From NCBI GenBank assembly GCA_002835545.1, contig PIZK01000035.1:1-36055 (forward strand): 36,055 bases of DNA, written 5' to 3'. The number at the start of each line of letters is the position of its first letter. Within the stretch, counting starts at the first letter, position 1. This stretch comes from Alteromonadales bacterium alter-6D02. Lineage in GTDB: Bacteria; Pseudomonadota; Gammaproteobacteria; Enterobacterales; Psychrobiaceae. The notes below the pieces were generated by a model that saw nothing but the letters and a program-made list of their open reading frames with translations, had not been told where the DNA came from and made no database searches. The translations under genes and the position numbers were made by a program. Positions 7,526-16,595 of this stretch are shown in pieces.

Positions 7526-8944
7526 ATGAGTTTTGCTGACTTAGGGCTATGCCCACAAATTCTTGATGCTGTAGCCGAGCAAGGTTATGACACTCCATCA
7601 CCTATCCAAGCTCAGGCAATTCCGGCGGTTTTGGCCGGCAGAGATGTGATGGCCGCAGCACAAACCGGTACCGGTAAAACTGCTGGTTTTACTTTGCCGA
7701 TCCTTGAGAATTTATCAAAGGGTCAGAAAGCGCAAAACAACCAAGTTCGCGCTTTGATTTTAACGCCAACACGTGAATTGGCTGCACAGGTTGCTGAAAA
7801 CGTAGGTATCTATAGCAAAAACTTACACATGCATTCAACGGTTGTTTTTGGTGGCGTTAAGATTAATCCGCAAATGCAGAAACTGCGTCAAGGTGCGGAT
7901 GTTTTAGTCGCTACCCCCGGTCGTTTACTGGATCTTTATAGCCAGCGTGCAATTCGATTTGATCACCTTGAAGTATTGGTGCTTGACGAAGCAGACCGTA
8001 TGTTAGATATGGGCTTTATTCATGATATTAAACGCATTATTAAATTGTTACCAAATAAGCGTCAAAACTTATTATTCTCAGCCACATTCTCACAGGATAT
8101 TCGTCAGTTAGCAAAAGGCTTAATCAATAATCCAGTAGAGGTTTCTGTAACACCAGAAAACTCGACGGTTGAACGTATTGAGCAATGGCTATGCCCATTA
8201 GATAAAGGCCGTAAAACTGAAGCGTTAACATTTTTAATTGAAGATAATGATTGGCAACAAGTGTTGGTGTTTTCTCGCACCAAGCATGGCGCTAACCGTA
8301 TTGCGCGTCAGTTAGAAGCGAAAGGACATAGTGCTGCACCAATTCATGGTAACAAGAGCCAAGGTGCGCGAACCAAAGCCCTTGCAGGCTTTAAAGATGG
8401 TTCAATCAAGGTGTTGGTCGCTACAGACATTGCTGCTCGTGGCTTGGATATTGATCAATTACCGCAAGTTGTTAACTTTGACTTGCCTAATATCGCCGAA
8501 GATTATGTTCATCGTATTGGGCGTACAGGACGTGCTGGTGCAACAGGTGAAGCTATTTCATTGGTCAGTAATGATGAAATGCAACAGCTAAAAGATATTG
8601 AACGCTTAATTCAAGAGCTAATTCCTCGTAAAGAGATCCCTGGCTTTGAAGCGATTCATCGAGTGCCAGAGACGGAGCTTGATACAAGGCCGATTAAGCC
8701 TAAGCGAGCGAAGAAACCGAAAAAACCTCGTACTGATCATCAAGATGGTCAACGTTCTGGTGAAAACTCACGTGGTCATAAACCAAAAAGCGCTAACGGT
8801 CGTCATAAGGCCAATGGTGAATCGGGTAACAAGCGTCGCTCGGACAATCGAAACAAGCAGGGTGGTAATAGCCAAGGGAAGCCAAGTGGTAACCGTTCAA
8901 GCGGAAACCGCAGTGGTGGCGGGCGCTCACGACCAAATATTTAA
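7526..8944 (+). CDS. rhlE: DEAD-box ATP-dependent RNA helicase RhlE
   Basis: RhlE unwinds RNA duplexes and takes part in ribosome maturation and RNA turnover, often at low temperature. The product has 472 residues. The Q-motif is near residues 21-28, motif I is AQTGTGKT (45-52), then [17 protein letters not shown] (154-157), SAT (185-187), ARGLD (304-308) and HRIGRTGR (329-336). The C-terminal tail from about residue 390 is a Lys/Arg/Asn/Gly-rich low-complexity extension, typical of RhlE proteins and likely to bind RNA or ribosomes. The N-terminal MSFADLGL is the usual RhlE start. The open frames overlapping the tail on the same strand are by-products of its composition. A strong terminator follows. 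Confidence 0.95.
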   Translation: MSFADLGLCPQILDAVAEQGYDTPSPIQAQAIPAVLAGRDVMAAAQTGTGKTAGFTLPILENLSKGQKAQNNQVRALILTPTRELAAQVAENVGIYSKNLHMHSTVVFGGVKINPQMQKLRQGADVLVATPGRLLDLYSQRAIRFDHLEVLVLDEADRMLDMGFIHDIKRIIKLLPNKRQNLLFSATFSQDIRQLAKGLINNPVEVSVTPENSTVERIEQWLCPLDKGRKTEALTFLIEDNDWQQVLVFSRTKHGANRIARQLEAKGHSAAPIHGNKSQGARTKALAGFKDGSIKVLVATDIAARGLDIDQLPQVVNFDLPNIAEDYVHRIGRTGRAGATGEAISLVSNDEMQQLKDIERLIQELIPRKEIPGFEAIHRVPETELDTRPIKPKRAKKPKKPRTDHQDGQRSGENSRGHKPKSANGRHKANGESGNKRRSDNRNKQGGNSQGKPSGNRSSGNRSGGGRSRPNI

Positions 8945-8969
8945 TCGCTCTTTTAACAGTTGAAATAAA

Positions 8970-8998
8970 AAAACCAAAGCAACCGCTTTGGTTTTTTT
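8970..8998. terminator. Bidirectional rho-independent terminator between rhlE and the VOC gene
   Basis: AAAACCAAAGC pairs with GCTTTGGTTTT around an AACC loop, with seven T on the plus side and a run of A on the other side. It can end both rhlE (+) and the convergent VOC gene (-), whose stop lies at 9016. Confidence 0.85.
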
Positions 8999-9015
8999 AT
9001 GTTGATAATCAATTG

Positions 9016-9789
9016 TTACTCGTTGAGTTCAATCACCGAGAATGTCGCCTTTTGTGGATCATTAATAACAGAGAAGCGGCCAATTCCTGGTATTTCTGTG
9101 GTCGGGACACAAATCGTTGCGCCGAGAAATTGAGCTTTAGCGACAATGTCGTCACAACTTTCCACTGCAAAATATGGCATCCAATGCGGTGGTATCTCGC
9201 CCCATTCACTGGTCATCTCCATGAGTCCTGCATGTGACGTTTCACCCGCAGTAACTTCGCAGTAACTCATCCCTTCTACATCTTTATCAGTATATTGCCA
9301 GTTGAGTAAGTCGTGATAGAAAGTTTTACTCTTTGCGCTATCTTTTGACGCCAGCTCGCTCCAGCATAATGTATTGTTAACATCTCTAAGCTCTATCCCC
9401 GCGTTTTCTTGTCCTTGCCAAATAGCAAAGTAAGCACCATCAGGTTCATGTATTACAGCCATTCTACCCGCATTCATCACATTATGGGGGCCGATGACAA
9501 TTTCAGCGTTTAATGTTTTAGCTTTGGCAATGCTGGCGTCAACATCATCGACTGCAATATAAGATAACCAATGGGTTTTAACCCCTTGCTCTGCATGTTC
9601 AGGCATCATTTGATACATTGCTGCAACCGTCTTTCCGTTTAGTTGCATCATGGTGTAAAACATATCGTCACCAATGGGCTGATCAACCGCTTGCCAATTA
9701 AAGAGCTGGCTATAAAAGTCTTTGGCAACTTGCCAGTTTTGTGCGTTTAATTCAATCCAGCAAAATTGCCCTTCAGGGTAGTTATTCAT
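9016..9789 (-). CDS. Tandem VOC (glyoxalase/dioxygenase-fold) domain protein
   Basis: This protein of 257 residues has two VOC half-modules, about 9-125 and 141-255. Each begins with a CW-x-EL pattern followed by a K-x-FY segment and LFNW or LLNW. It belongs to the group annotated as predicted enzymes related to lactoylglutathione lyase. Members bind metals or small ligands, but the substrate is usually unknown and cannot be told here. There is no signal peptide, so it is cytoplasmic. It is a single gene, convergent with rhlE, and its terminator is shared. The upstream 50 bases show only a weak ribosome-binding site. Confidence 0.85.
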   Translation of the reverse strand: MNNYPEGQFCWIELNAQNWQVAKDFYSQLFNWQAVDQPIGDDMFYTMMQLNGKTVAAMYQMMPEHAEQGVKTHWLSYIAVDDVDASIAKAKTLNAEIVIGPHNVMNAGRMAVIHEPDGAYFAIWQGQENAGIELRDVNNTLCWSELASKDSAKSKTFYHDLLNWQYTDKDVEGMSYCEVTAGETSHAGLMEMTSEWGEIPPHWMPYFAVESCDDIVAKAQFLGATICVPTTEIPGIGRFSVINDPQKATFSVIELNE

Positions 9790-9874
9790 AATGTATCCAT
9801 TGGCTGATGAGGTGAAATAACAATCGTAATGGATATAATTTAGCTGTTGTTTATTTTTTTATCAATGATAGCCA

Positions 9875-9911
9875 ATAAAAAAGCCCCAAACTCGTGCGAG
9901 TTAAGGGCTTT
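9875..9911 (-). terminator. Rho-independent terminator of the extended ilv operon (after dapB)
   Basis: On the minus strand AAAGCCC and GGGCTTT form the outer stem, an inner AACTCG/CGAGTT stem continues it, and a run of T follows. It lies 26 bases after the dapB stop. This marks dapB as the last gene of the operon. Confidence 0.85.
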
Positions 9912-9937
9912 GATTGGAGTATGGCTTTTAGGGAGGT

Positions 9938-10669
9938 TTAATCCATTAAATGCTCTAAGCCATAAACTAACTCAGTACGTTCAACGACTTTTTTACACGC
10001 TAGTACAACACCTGGCATAAACGATTCACGATGTTGCGAGTTATGTTCGATTTTAAGGGTTTCACTTAAACCACCAAAGAACACAGTTTGTTGTGCGACA
10101 ACGCCAGGTAAGCGAATTGAATGAAGTTTTACTCCTTCAAGTTCTGCACCGCGAGCACCTTCGATTAACTCTTTATCGCTGGTGGTCATCGGTGAAGCTG
10201 TACGTGCAGCACTGATCATCTCGGCGGTACGTAAGCCAGTACCCGATGGACTTTCTTCTTTTTGTGGGCTGTGAGCTTCGATGACCTCAACATCCGGTAG
10301 GTACTTAGCTGCTTCTGCTGCAAACTTCATCATTAATACTGCGCCAACTGAAAAGTTAGGTGCAATTAAGCCACCGAGTTGCTTTTCTTTGGATAACGCC
10401 TGTAATTGTTTGACTTGTTCTTCAACAAAACCACTGGTGCCAATGACTGGGCAAGCGCCAGCATTAAGAATGGTTTGCGTGTTAGCAAAACCTGCTGATG
10501 CCGCAGTAAAATCAACCACAACTTGTGGTTGATATTGTGCGATGGCCGTAGCTAGGTCATCTTGATAATCGATTTCACCAACCACGGTTAAAGCAGCATC
10601 ATTGCTAATCGCTTTAACGGCTTCTTTACCCATGCGCCCTTGAGCGCCGTTTACTAATACTTTGATCAT
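9938..10669 (-). CDS. dapB: 4-hydroxy-tetrahydrodipicolinate reductase, short Firmicutes-like type
   Basis: DapB performs the NAD(P)H-dependent reduction step of lysine and diaminopimelate synthesis. The nucleotide-binding motif is GAQGRMG (8-14), and the active site keeps H133 and K137 in EAHSPQKEESPSGTG. These match the catalytic His and Lys of the E. coli HHRHK motif, although the middle residues differ. The 243-residue product is about 30 residues shorter than E. coli DapB. Segments such as LGGLIAPNFSVGAVLMMKFA, EGARGAE and VYGLEHLMD closely resemble DapB of Firmicutes, as I recall those sequences. It sits at the end of the ilv operon, 13 bases after the aminotransferase, not next to carAB as is usual in gammaproteobacteria. 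It may therefore be a second or horizontally acquired copy. Confidence 0.88.
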   Translation of the reverse strand: MIKVLVNGAQGRMGKEAVKAISNDAALTVVGEIDYQDDLATAIAQYQPQVVVDFTAASAGFANTQTILNAGACPVIGTSGFVEEQVKQLQALSKEKQLGGLIAPNFSVGAVLMMKFAAEAAKYLPDVEVIEAHSPQKEESPSGTGLRTAEMISAARTASPMTTSDKELIEGARGAELEGVKLHSIRLPGVVAQQTVFFGGLSETLKIEHNSQHRESFMPGVVLACKKVVERTELVYGLEHLMD

Positions 10670-10682
10670 GTGTGTTTCTTAT

Positions 10683-11801
10683 TTATTTTAAAGCGGACTT
10701 TAGTGCTGCTAGACATAACGCTACATTTTCACGGCGTGCAGCGTAACCCATAAGGCCAATACGCCATGCTTTGCCTGCTAATGCGCCTAGTCCAGCACCA
10801 ATTTCTAAATTAAATTCGTTTAATAGTGTACTGCGTACCGCTGCATCATCAACCCCTTCTGGGATCACTACGGTATTTAATTGCGGTAGGCGATGTGCTT
10901 CATCAACTATAAACTCGATGCCAAGCTCAGTTAAGCCTTCTTTTAAAGCTTCGTGTTGTGCTTGATGACGCGCCCATGCGTTTTCTAAACCTTCTTGCTG
11001 TAACATCACTAGTGACTCATGCAAGGCGTATAATGAATTCACTGGGGCAGTATGATGGTAGCTACGTTTGCCTTCACCGCTCCAGTAACTCATTACTAAT
11101 GTTTGGTCTAGGAACCAGCTAGGTACCTTGCCATTGCGCTGCTTTAGTTTCTCAACCGCGCGAGGGCCAAAGCTTACTGGTGAAATACCCGGGACACAAG
11201 ATAAACATTTTTGGCTACCAGAGTAAATTGCATCAATACCCCATTCGTCCACGCGTAGCTCAACACCACCTAGTGATGTTACCGCATCAACAATGGTTAG
11301 TGCATCATTGGCTTGTGCTAATTGACACAGTGTTTTCGCATCCGACAACGCACCAGTTGAGGTTTCTGCATGAACAAATGCCAGAAACTTCGCATCAGGG
11401 TGTTGTTCAAACGCTTGGTTTACTTTATCGATACTGACAGGTTCACCCCATGTGTCTTCAACTACCACTGCCGTTGCACCTAAGCGCTCGACATTTTCAA
11501 CCATGCGGCCACCGAATACACCGTTGACACAGACAATGACTTTTTCGCCTGGCTCAACTAAGTTGACAAAACAAGTTTCCATACCAGCAGAGCCCGGTGC
11601 AGAAACAGCAATCGTTAGTTCATTTTCGGTTTTAAAAGCATATTTAAGCAGGCTTTTTACTTCGTCCATCATTTTTACAAATTCTGGGTCTAAGTGACCA
11701 ATGGTTGGGCGGCTTAGCGCTTCTAAAACACGAGGTGACACATCACTAGGACCTGGACCCATTAATGTACGTGGTGTTGGATGAAACGAAGTAATAGTCA
11801 T
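10683..11801 (-). CDS. Class V aminotransferase, alanine/serine-glyoxylate (pyruvate) type
   Basis: This PLP-dependent aminotransferase belongs to the AGXT/PucG/serine-glyoxylate family, whose members use alanine or serine as donors and glyoxylate or pyruvate as acceptors. It has 372 residues. The N-terminal MGPGPSDVSPRVLEAL is characteristic, D172 in TIVDAVTSLGG contacts the PLP ring nitrogen, and K198 in YSGSQKCLSCVPG is the Schiff-base lysine. The exact substrate cannot be read from the sequence. It lies 25 bases downstream of ilvA and 13 bases upstream of dapB on the same strand, with no terminator visible between them. It is thus likely part of the branched-chain operon, where pyruvate and alanine are also relevant. 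Confidence 0.88.
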   Translation of the reverse strand: MTITSFHPTPRTLMGPGPSDVSPRVLEALSRPTIGHLDPEFVKMMDEVKSLLKYAFKTENELTIAVSAPGSAGMETCFVNLVEPGEKVIVCVNGVFGGRMVENVERLGATAVVVEDTWGEPVSIDKVNQAFEQHPDAKFLAFVHAETSTGALSDAKTLCQLAQANDALTIVDAVTSLGGVELRVDEWGIDAIYSGSQKCLSCVPGISPVSFGPRAVEKLKQRNGKVPSWFLDQTLVMSYWSGEGKRSYHHTAPVNSLYALHESLVMLQQEGLENAWARHQAQHEALKEGLTELGIEFIVDEAHRLPQLNTVVIPEGVDDAAVRSTLLNEFNLEIGAGLGALAGKAWRIGLMGYAARRENVALCLAALKSALK

Positions 11802-11826
11802 AACAATATCCTTTATAAAATTCTGT

Positions 11827-13383
11827 TTAATGCGTTAAAAAAGCGGTGTAGGCCAAATTGTCTGTTTCATCTTTATATTGATAACCTAATTGACCTAAAT
11901 GCTCTAAAAATTGTGGGAGTTGTTGCTCCGATAATTCAAATCCTGCTAAAACGCGTCCAAATGCGGCACCGTGGTTTCGATAATGAAATAGGGTGATATT
12001 CCAATTCTCCCCTAAGGTCTCTAAGAATGTAGAAAGAGCACCTGGACATTCGGGAAACTCGAAGCTAAATAACCGTTCTGTTAATGATTCACAGGGACGG
12101 CCGCCGACCATATAGCGAACATGTAGCTTCGCTATTTCGTTATGCGATAAGTCTTGAGCCGGGTAATCGTGCTGTTTTAATTGCGCGATCATGGACTGTA
12201 ATTCGGTTTCACCATTGGCTAGACGTAGTCCAACAAAGATATTCGCACTGTGTTTATTGGCGTAACGGTAGTTAAATTCAGTAATTGAACGACCACCAAG
12301 CAACTGACAAAATTGACGGAAGCTTCCTTTGCGCTCCGGGATGTTAACCGCCATGATGCCTTCTTTTTGTTCACCAAGCTCACAGCGTTCAGATACATAG
12401 CGTAGGCCATGAAAGTTAACATTGGCTCCAGACAAGATAGCGACTAGATGTTGGTCTTCAAGCTGGTGCTGTTTCTTGTATTTCTTGAGTCCTGCAATGG
12501 CCAAAGCACCTGATGGTTCGGCAATGGCTCGCGTATCTTCAAAAATATCTTTGACGGCGGCACATATTTCATCGCTTGATACGGTGACCATATCATCGAC
12601 ATACTGTTGTGCGAGACGAAAGGGCTCAATACCAATACGTTTAACGGCGACACCGTCGGCAAATAGGCCAACACGTTCTAAATCTACGGGTTCACCAGCG
12701 GCCAAGGCGGCGGTTAAGCAAGCTGAGTCTTCAGACTCGACACCAATGATTTTAATCTCTGGGCGTAGCATCTTTAAATAGACTGCCATACCAGCAATCA
12801 GCCCCCCGCCACCAACGGGTACAAATACTGCGTCCATTTGACGCTGTTGTTGGAGCAGTTCCATCGCCACTGTACCTTGACCAGCGATGACATCGCAATC
12901 ATCAAATGGTGGGATTAATGTCATGCCATCGGTCTTTGATAACTCTTTGGCATGAAGATAAGCTTGGTCAAAGTTATCACCATGTAATACCACTATGCCA
13001 CCCAACTGTTTAACAGAGTCGACTTTAATATCAGGCGTGGTGCGTGGCATCACAATCACTGATTTAACATTGCGTGCACTGGCTGATAGGGCGACGCCTT
13101 GAGCATGATTTCCTGCTGAGGCTGCTACCACTCCGGCAGCTAACTGTTGATCACTCAACTGTGCAATTTTGTTATAAGCGCCACGAAGCTTAAAGCTAAA
13201 CACGGGTTGCTTATCTTCACGCTTTAACAAGATATGATTGTTACAGCGTGCTGATAGCTTTTTCAACGAATCTAGCGGCGTGACCACCGCCGTATCATAA
13301 ACAGGTGCTTGCAAAATACGGGTTAAGTAATCATAACCCGTTAATTTACCTACTTGAGTGTCATCGCTAGATATGTGAGACAT
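11827..13383 (-). CDS. ilvA: Threonine deaminase (biosynthetic)
   Basis: IlvA converts threonine to 2-oxobutyrate and ammonia, the first committed step to isoleucine. The product of 518 residues (E. coli 514) has the PLP lysine K66 in FSFKLRGAYNKI, the substrate loop ASAGNHAQG, and the phosphate-binding GGGGLIAG (191-198). Two C-terminal ACT-like regulatory domains (about 335-415 and 430-510) show this is the isoleucine-inhibited biosynthetic enzyme rather than the catabolic TdcB. Its ATG lies three bases after the ilvD stop. Confidence 0.95.
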   Translation of the reverse strand: MSHISSDDTQVGKLTGYDYLTRILQAPVYDTAVVTPLDSLKKLSARCNNHILLKREDKQPVFSFKLRGAYNKIAQLSDQQLAAGVVAASAGNHAQGVALSASARNVKSVIVMPRTTPDIKVDSVKQLGGIVVLHGDNFDQAYLHAKELSKTDGMTLIPPFDDCDVIAGQGTVAMELLQQQRQMDAVFVPVGGGGLIAGMAVYLKMLRPEIKIIGVESEDSACLTAALAAGEPVDLERVGLFADGVAVKRIGIEPFRLAQQYVDDMVTVSSDEICAAVKDIFEDTRAIAEPSGALAIAGLKKYKKQHQLEDQHLVAILSGANVNFHGLRYVSERCELGEQKEGIMAVNIPERKGSFRQFCQLLGGRSITEFNYRYANKHSANIFVGLRLANGETELQSMIAQLKQHDYPAQDLSHNEIAKLHVRYMVGGRPCESLTERLFSFEFPECPGALSTFLETLGENWNITLFHYRNHGAAFGRVLAGFELSEQQLPQFLEHLGQLGYQYKDETDNLAYTAFLTH

Positions 13384-13386
13384 GGA

Positions 13387-15243
13387 TTATTGTTCCTCAT
13401 CGAACAGACTGGTATCTCTTACTGCACCTTTATCGGCACTAGTTGCAAGCATTGCATAGGCTTGTAATGCTGTAGTCAGAGGACGTTGGCGGTCAACAGG
13501 TTTCCATGCGCGTTTTCCTTTGCCTTCCATTGCGCTACGGCGAGCAGCAAGCTCTACCGGGCTAATACGAATCTCTATGCTACGTTTCGGAATATCGATA
13601 TCGATAATATCGTTCTCTTCTATAAGTGCGATATCACCACCTGATGCTGCTTCTGGTGAAACGTGGCCGATTGATAATCCTGAGGTGCCACCAGAGAAAC
13701 GGCCATCGGTAATTAATGCACATTCTTTACCAAGACCCATTGATTTAAGGTAAGTGGTTGGGTAAAGCATTTCTTGCATGCCAGGACCACCTTTAGGACC
13801 TTCATAACGAATGATCACGACATCACCGGCTTTAACTTTACCGCCTAAGATCCCTTCTACTGCGCTGTCTTGGCTTTCAAAGATTCGAGCTGGACCAGAG
13901 AAGGTTAAACAGCTTTCATCTACGCCTGCCGTTTTTACGATACAGCCATTGGCTGCTAAGTTACCTGATAATACGGCTAAGCCACCATCTTGGCTAAAAG
14001 CGTGTTCTTTAGTACGAATACAACCGTTAACACGGTCATCATCAAGGGTGTCCCAACGGCATGATTGACTAAAAGCTTTAGTGGTACGAATCCCTGCAGG
14101 GCCAGCGCGATAAAATTCTTTAATCGCTGGGTCTTGAGTGACTTTAACATCATATTTTTCAATGATTTGCTCGAGTGATAAGCCAACCATGCTACGCACA
14201 TCAGTATGCAATAAACCAGCGCGAGCTAATTCACCTAAAATAGCGACGATACCGCCAGCGCGATGCACATCCTCCATGTGATATTCTGGTGTAGAGGGTG
14301 CGACTTTACACAAGTGTGGTACGACCCGAGATAGACGGTCGATGTCAGCCATGGTGAAATCCACTTCGCCTTCTAGCGCGATTGCTAATAAATGCAATAC
14401 GGTGTTGGTTGAACCGCCCATTGCAATATCAAGGGTGATGGCATTTTCAAAGGCTTTTTTGGTCGCAATATTACGAGGTAATGCGAGAGGGTCATCGTGA
14501 GTGTAATAAGCTTCACACATCTTCATGATCTCTTTACCCGCATTTTTGAATAAAGCTTCACGGTCACTGTGGGTTGCTAATAATGAACCATTGCCCGGTT
14601 GTGCTAAGCCTAAGGCTTCGGCTAAACAGTTCATTGAGTTTGCGGTAAACATACCAGAACAAGAACCACAAGTAGGACACGCTGAGCGCTCTATTTGATC
14701 ACTTTGCTCATCAGAGACATTTTTATCTGCCCCTTGAATCATCGCGTCAACCAAATCGAGCTTAATAATTTGATCAGAAAGCTTGGTTTTACCCGCTTCC
14801 ATTGGGCCGCCGGAAACAAAAATAACCGGAATATTCAGGCGCATTGCAGCCATCATCATTCCTGGTGTGATCTTGTCACAGTTAGAGATACACACCATAG
14901 CATCGGCACAATGGGCATTAACCATATATTCTACCGAGTCAGAGATCAGCTCACGAGATGGCAGGCTATAAAGCATACCGCTATGGCCCATAGCGATACC
15001 GTCATCAACGGCAATAGTGTTAAACTCTTTAGCTACACCGCCGGCTTCCTCAATGGACTTGGCGACAAGCTGCCCCATATCTTTTAAGTGAACATGGCCA
15101 GGCACAAATTGTGTAAATGAATTTACAACAGCGATAATAGGTTTACCAAAATCACCATCTTGCATGCCTGTTGCGCGCCACAAGGCGCGAGCGCCAGCCA
15201 TGTTACGTCCTTGAGTACTTGTTGCCGATCTTAACTTTGCCAT
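13387..15243 (-). CDS. ilvD: Dihydroxyacid dehydratase
   Basis: IlvD is an iron-sulfur enzyme that dehydrates dihydroxy acids in valine and isoleucine synthesis. The 618-residue product (E. coli 616) keeps the cluster cysteines C122 in [15 protein letters not shown] and C195 in [19 protein letters not shown], at the same positions as in E. coli. The oxygen-sensitive cluster links this step to redox conditions in the cell. It is third from the 3' end of the core operon, 57 bases after ilvE, and that gap contains a hairpin. Confidence 0.96.
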   Translation of the reverse strand: MAKLRSATSTQGRNMAGARALWRATGMQDGDFGKPIIAVVNSFTQFVPGHVHLKDMGQLVAKSIEEAGGVAKEFNTIAVDDGIAMGHSGMLYSLPSRELISDSVEYMVNAHCADAMVCISNCDKITPGMMMAAMRLNIPVIFVSGGPMEAGKTKLSDQIIKLDLVDAMIQGADKNVSDEQSDQIERSACPTCGSCSGMFTANSMNCLAEALGLAQPGNGSLLATHSDREALFKNAGKEIMKMCEAYYTHDDPLALPRNIATKKAFENAITLDIAMGGSTNTVLHLLAIALEGEVDFTMADIDRLSRVVPHLCKVAPSTPEYHMEDVHRAGGIVAILGELARAGLLHTDVRSMVGLSLEQIIEKYDVKVTQDPAIKEFYRAGPAGIRTTKAFSQSCRWDTLDDDRVNGCIRTKEHAFSQDGGLAVLSGNLAANGCIVKTAGVDESCLTFSGPARIFESQDSAVEGILGGKVKAGDVVIIRYEGPKGGPGMQEMLYPTTYLKSMGLGKECALITDGRFSGGTSGLSIGHVSPEAASGGDIALIEENDIIDIDIPKRSIEIRISPVELAARRSAMEGKGKRAWKPVDRQRPLTTALQAYAMLATSADKGAVRDTSLFDEEQ

Positions 15244-15256
15244 TTTGTTTCCTTGC

Positions 15257-15278
15257 GGGGCACTTATTGAAGTACCCC
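15257..15278 (-). other. Intercistronic hairpin between ilvE and ilvD
   Basis: GGGG-A/C-ACTT and AAGT-A/C-CCCC arms pair around a four-base loop, with one mismatch, in the 57-base gap upstream of the ilvD ribosome-binding site (AAGGA). No T run follows, so it is not a terminator. It could stabilise or mark processing of the operon mRNA. Confidence 0.45.
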
Positions 15279-15300
15279 CTATAATGTTATTTATTAAAAA

Positions 15301-16230
15301 TTAATCGATGCTTTCTAACCAGCCGTGAGTATCTTCTGTCTCACCGTTGAATAAGCCAAAGAATTTGTCTTGTAACTGACGAGTGATATCGCCCATTTTG
15401 CCGCTACCGACTTCGATACCATCAACACTGCGAACCGCGACGATTTCAGAGGCCGTGCCACACATAAAGAACTCATCAGCCACGTATAGTGATTCACGAG
15501 AAATTAACTCTTCACGAACTTCATAACCTAGCTCACGAGCAAGCGTGATTACTGTGTCACGGGTTAAGCCTGACAGAATTGATGCTGTTGTTGGTGGTGT
15601 GTAAATAACACCTTTACGCACTAAGAATAGGTTTTGTCCCGCGCCTTCACTGACGTAGTTATTAACGTCTAATGCAATGCCTTCGGTGTAACCATGACGA
15701 CGAGCTTCCATCGAGATAAGTTGTGATGATAAATAGTTACCGCCAGCTTTAGCCGCTGTTGGCATAGTATTAGGTGCTAAACGGTTCCATGACGAAACAC
15801 CAACATCAACGCCTTTTTCGCGCGCTTCATCACCAAGGTAAGCACCCCAGAAGAATGCTGCAATCATGACATCGCTTTTAGCATCTAGTGGTGGACGCAA
15901 GCCCATACCAATATCGCCATAAAAAGCTAGTGGTCGTAGGTAAGCATCACCTAGATTATTAGCTTTAATTGCATCTTTACATGCAGTGATGATTTCCTCT
16001 TGAGTAAAAGGGATATCCATCTGATAGATTTTTGCCGAATTAAATAAACGCTCGATGTGCTCAGTTAGACGAAAAATAATTGTGCCTTTGGGTGTATTGT
16101 AAGCACGGATGCCTTCAAATACAGATGAACCGTAATGTAAGGCATGGCTCATCACATGAACGGTGGCATCTTGCCATGGCATTAGTTTTCCGTTAAACCA
16201 AATCTGTTCAGGATGATTGGTGTTTGACAT
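15301..16230 (-). CDS. ilvE: Branched-chain amino acid aminotransferase
   Basis: IlvE transfers the amino group from glutamate to the keto acids of valine, isoleucine and leucine. It is a fold-type IV PLP enzyme. The product of 309 residues has the same length as E. coli IlvE, with the PLP lysine K161 in PTAAKAGGNYLSS, HYGSSVFEGIRAY near the start, and EGAGQNLFLV. I placed the start at the ATG at 16230. A longer frame would need a TTG codon and adds five residues absent in homologues, and GAGGA lies just upstream of the ATG at good distance. It lies 51 bases after ilvM. Confidence 0.95.
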   Translation of the reverse strand: MSNTNHPEQIWFNGKLMPWQDATVHVMSHALHYGSSVFEGIRAYNTPKGTIIFRLTEHIERLFNSAKIYQMDIPFTQEEIITACKDAIKANNLGDAYLRPLAFYGDIGMGLRPPLDAKSDVMIAAFFWGAYLGDEAREKGVDVGVSSWNRLAPNTMPTAAKAGGNYLSSQLISMEARRHGYTEGIALDVNNYVSEGAGQNLFLVRKGVIYTPPTTASILSGLTRDTVITLARELGYEVREELISRESLYVADEFFMCGTASEIVAVRSVDGIEVGSGKMGDITRQLQDKFFGLFNGETEDTHGWLESID

Positions 16231-16281
16231 GGTGTTGTTCCTCAATTCTAAAATCTTTTTAAGTAATATACTGCGCTGACG

Positions 16282-16545
16282 CTATGCAGGTTTTTTTTGT
16301 TGTAGTTCGCTGAGCCCATCACTGAGTTCAATAACCTGTGTTACATCAACTAGCTTCTCTAGTTGATTAACAAGCAAGTGCAGCGCACGCTGACTGGAAA
16401 CGGTAAGCTCAAGCTCACCAAGGCTATCATTCCAGCTCATTAACTCTACCTTAAAGCCACGGTGGCGTGCTACTCGTAGTACCCGTTCTAACACCTCTGG
16501 AGATGAATTTAAGGAAACTTTTAGGGTGTAGGTCTGTAAAGTCAT
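16282..16545 (-). CDS. ilvM: Acetolactate synthase II small subunit
   Basis: IlvM is the regulatory small subunit of acetohydroxyacid synthase isozyme II. The 87 residues equal the E. coli length. It has a single ACT-like fold with VLERVLRVARHRGF, LELTVSSQRALHLL and LEKLVDVTQV, which line up with the E. coli protein. It follows ilvG by 50 bases. Confidence 0.93.
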   Translation of the reverse strand: MTLQTYTLKVSLNSSPEVLERVLRVARHRGFKVELMSWNDSLGELELTVSSQRALHLLVNQLEKLVDVTQVIELSDGLSELQQKKPA

Positions 16546-16595
16546 CTAAACACACTCCATTTTCGATAGTTGATTATTCGATGATGAGTTAGTCA

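Noticed and set aside
8331-8963. Open frames overlapping rhlE in another plus-strand frame
   Set aside because: They are shadows of the strong rhlE coding sequence and its repetitive basic tail, and have no start context or recognisable domain.
9016-9237. Plus-strand ORF opposite the VOC gene
   Set aside because: It lies fully inside the VOC coding sequence, which has clear domain structure. It is a mirror frame.
12422-12781. 119-codon plus-strand ORF opposite ilvA
   Set aside because: It is antisense to the catalytic domain of ilvA and lacks a ribosome-binding site or any known motif.
14695-15087. 130-codon plus-strand ORF opposite ilvD
   Set aside because: It is antisense to a well-conserved part of ilvD containing the cluster cysteines and has no recognisable features.
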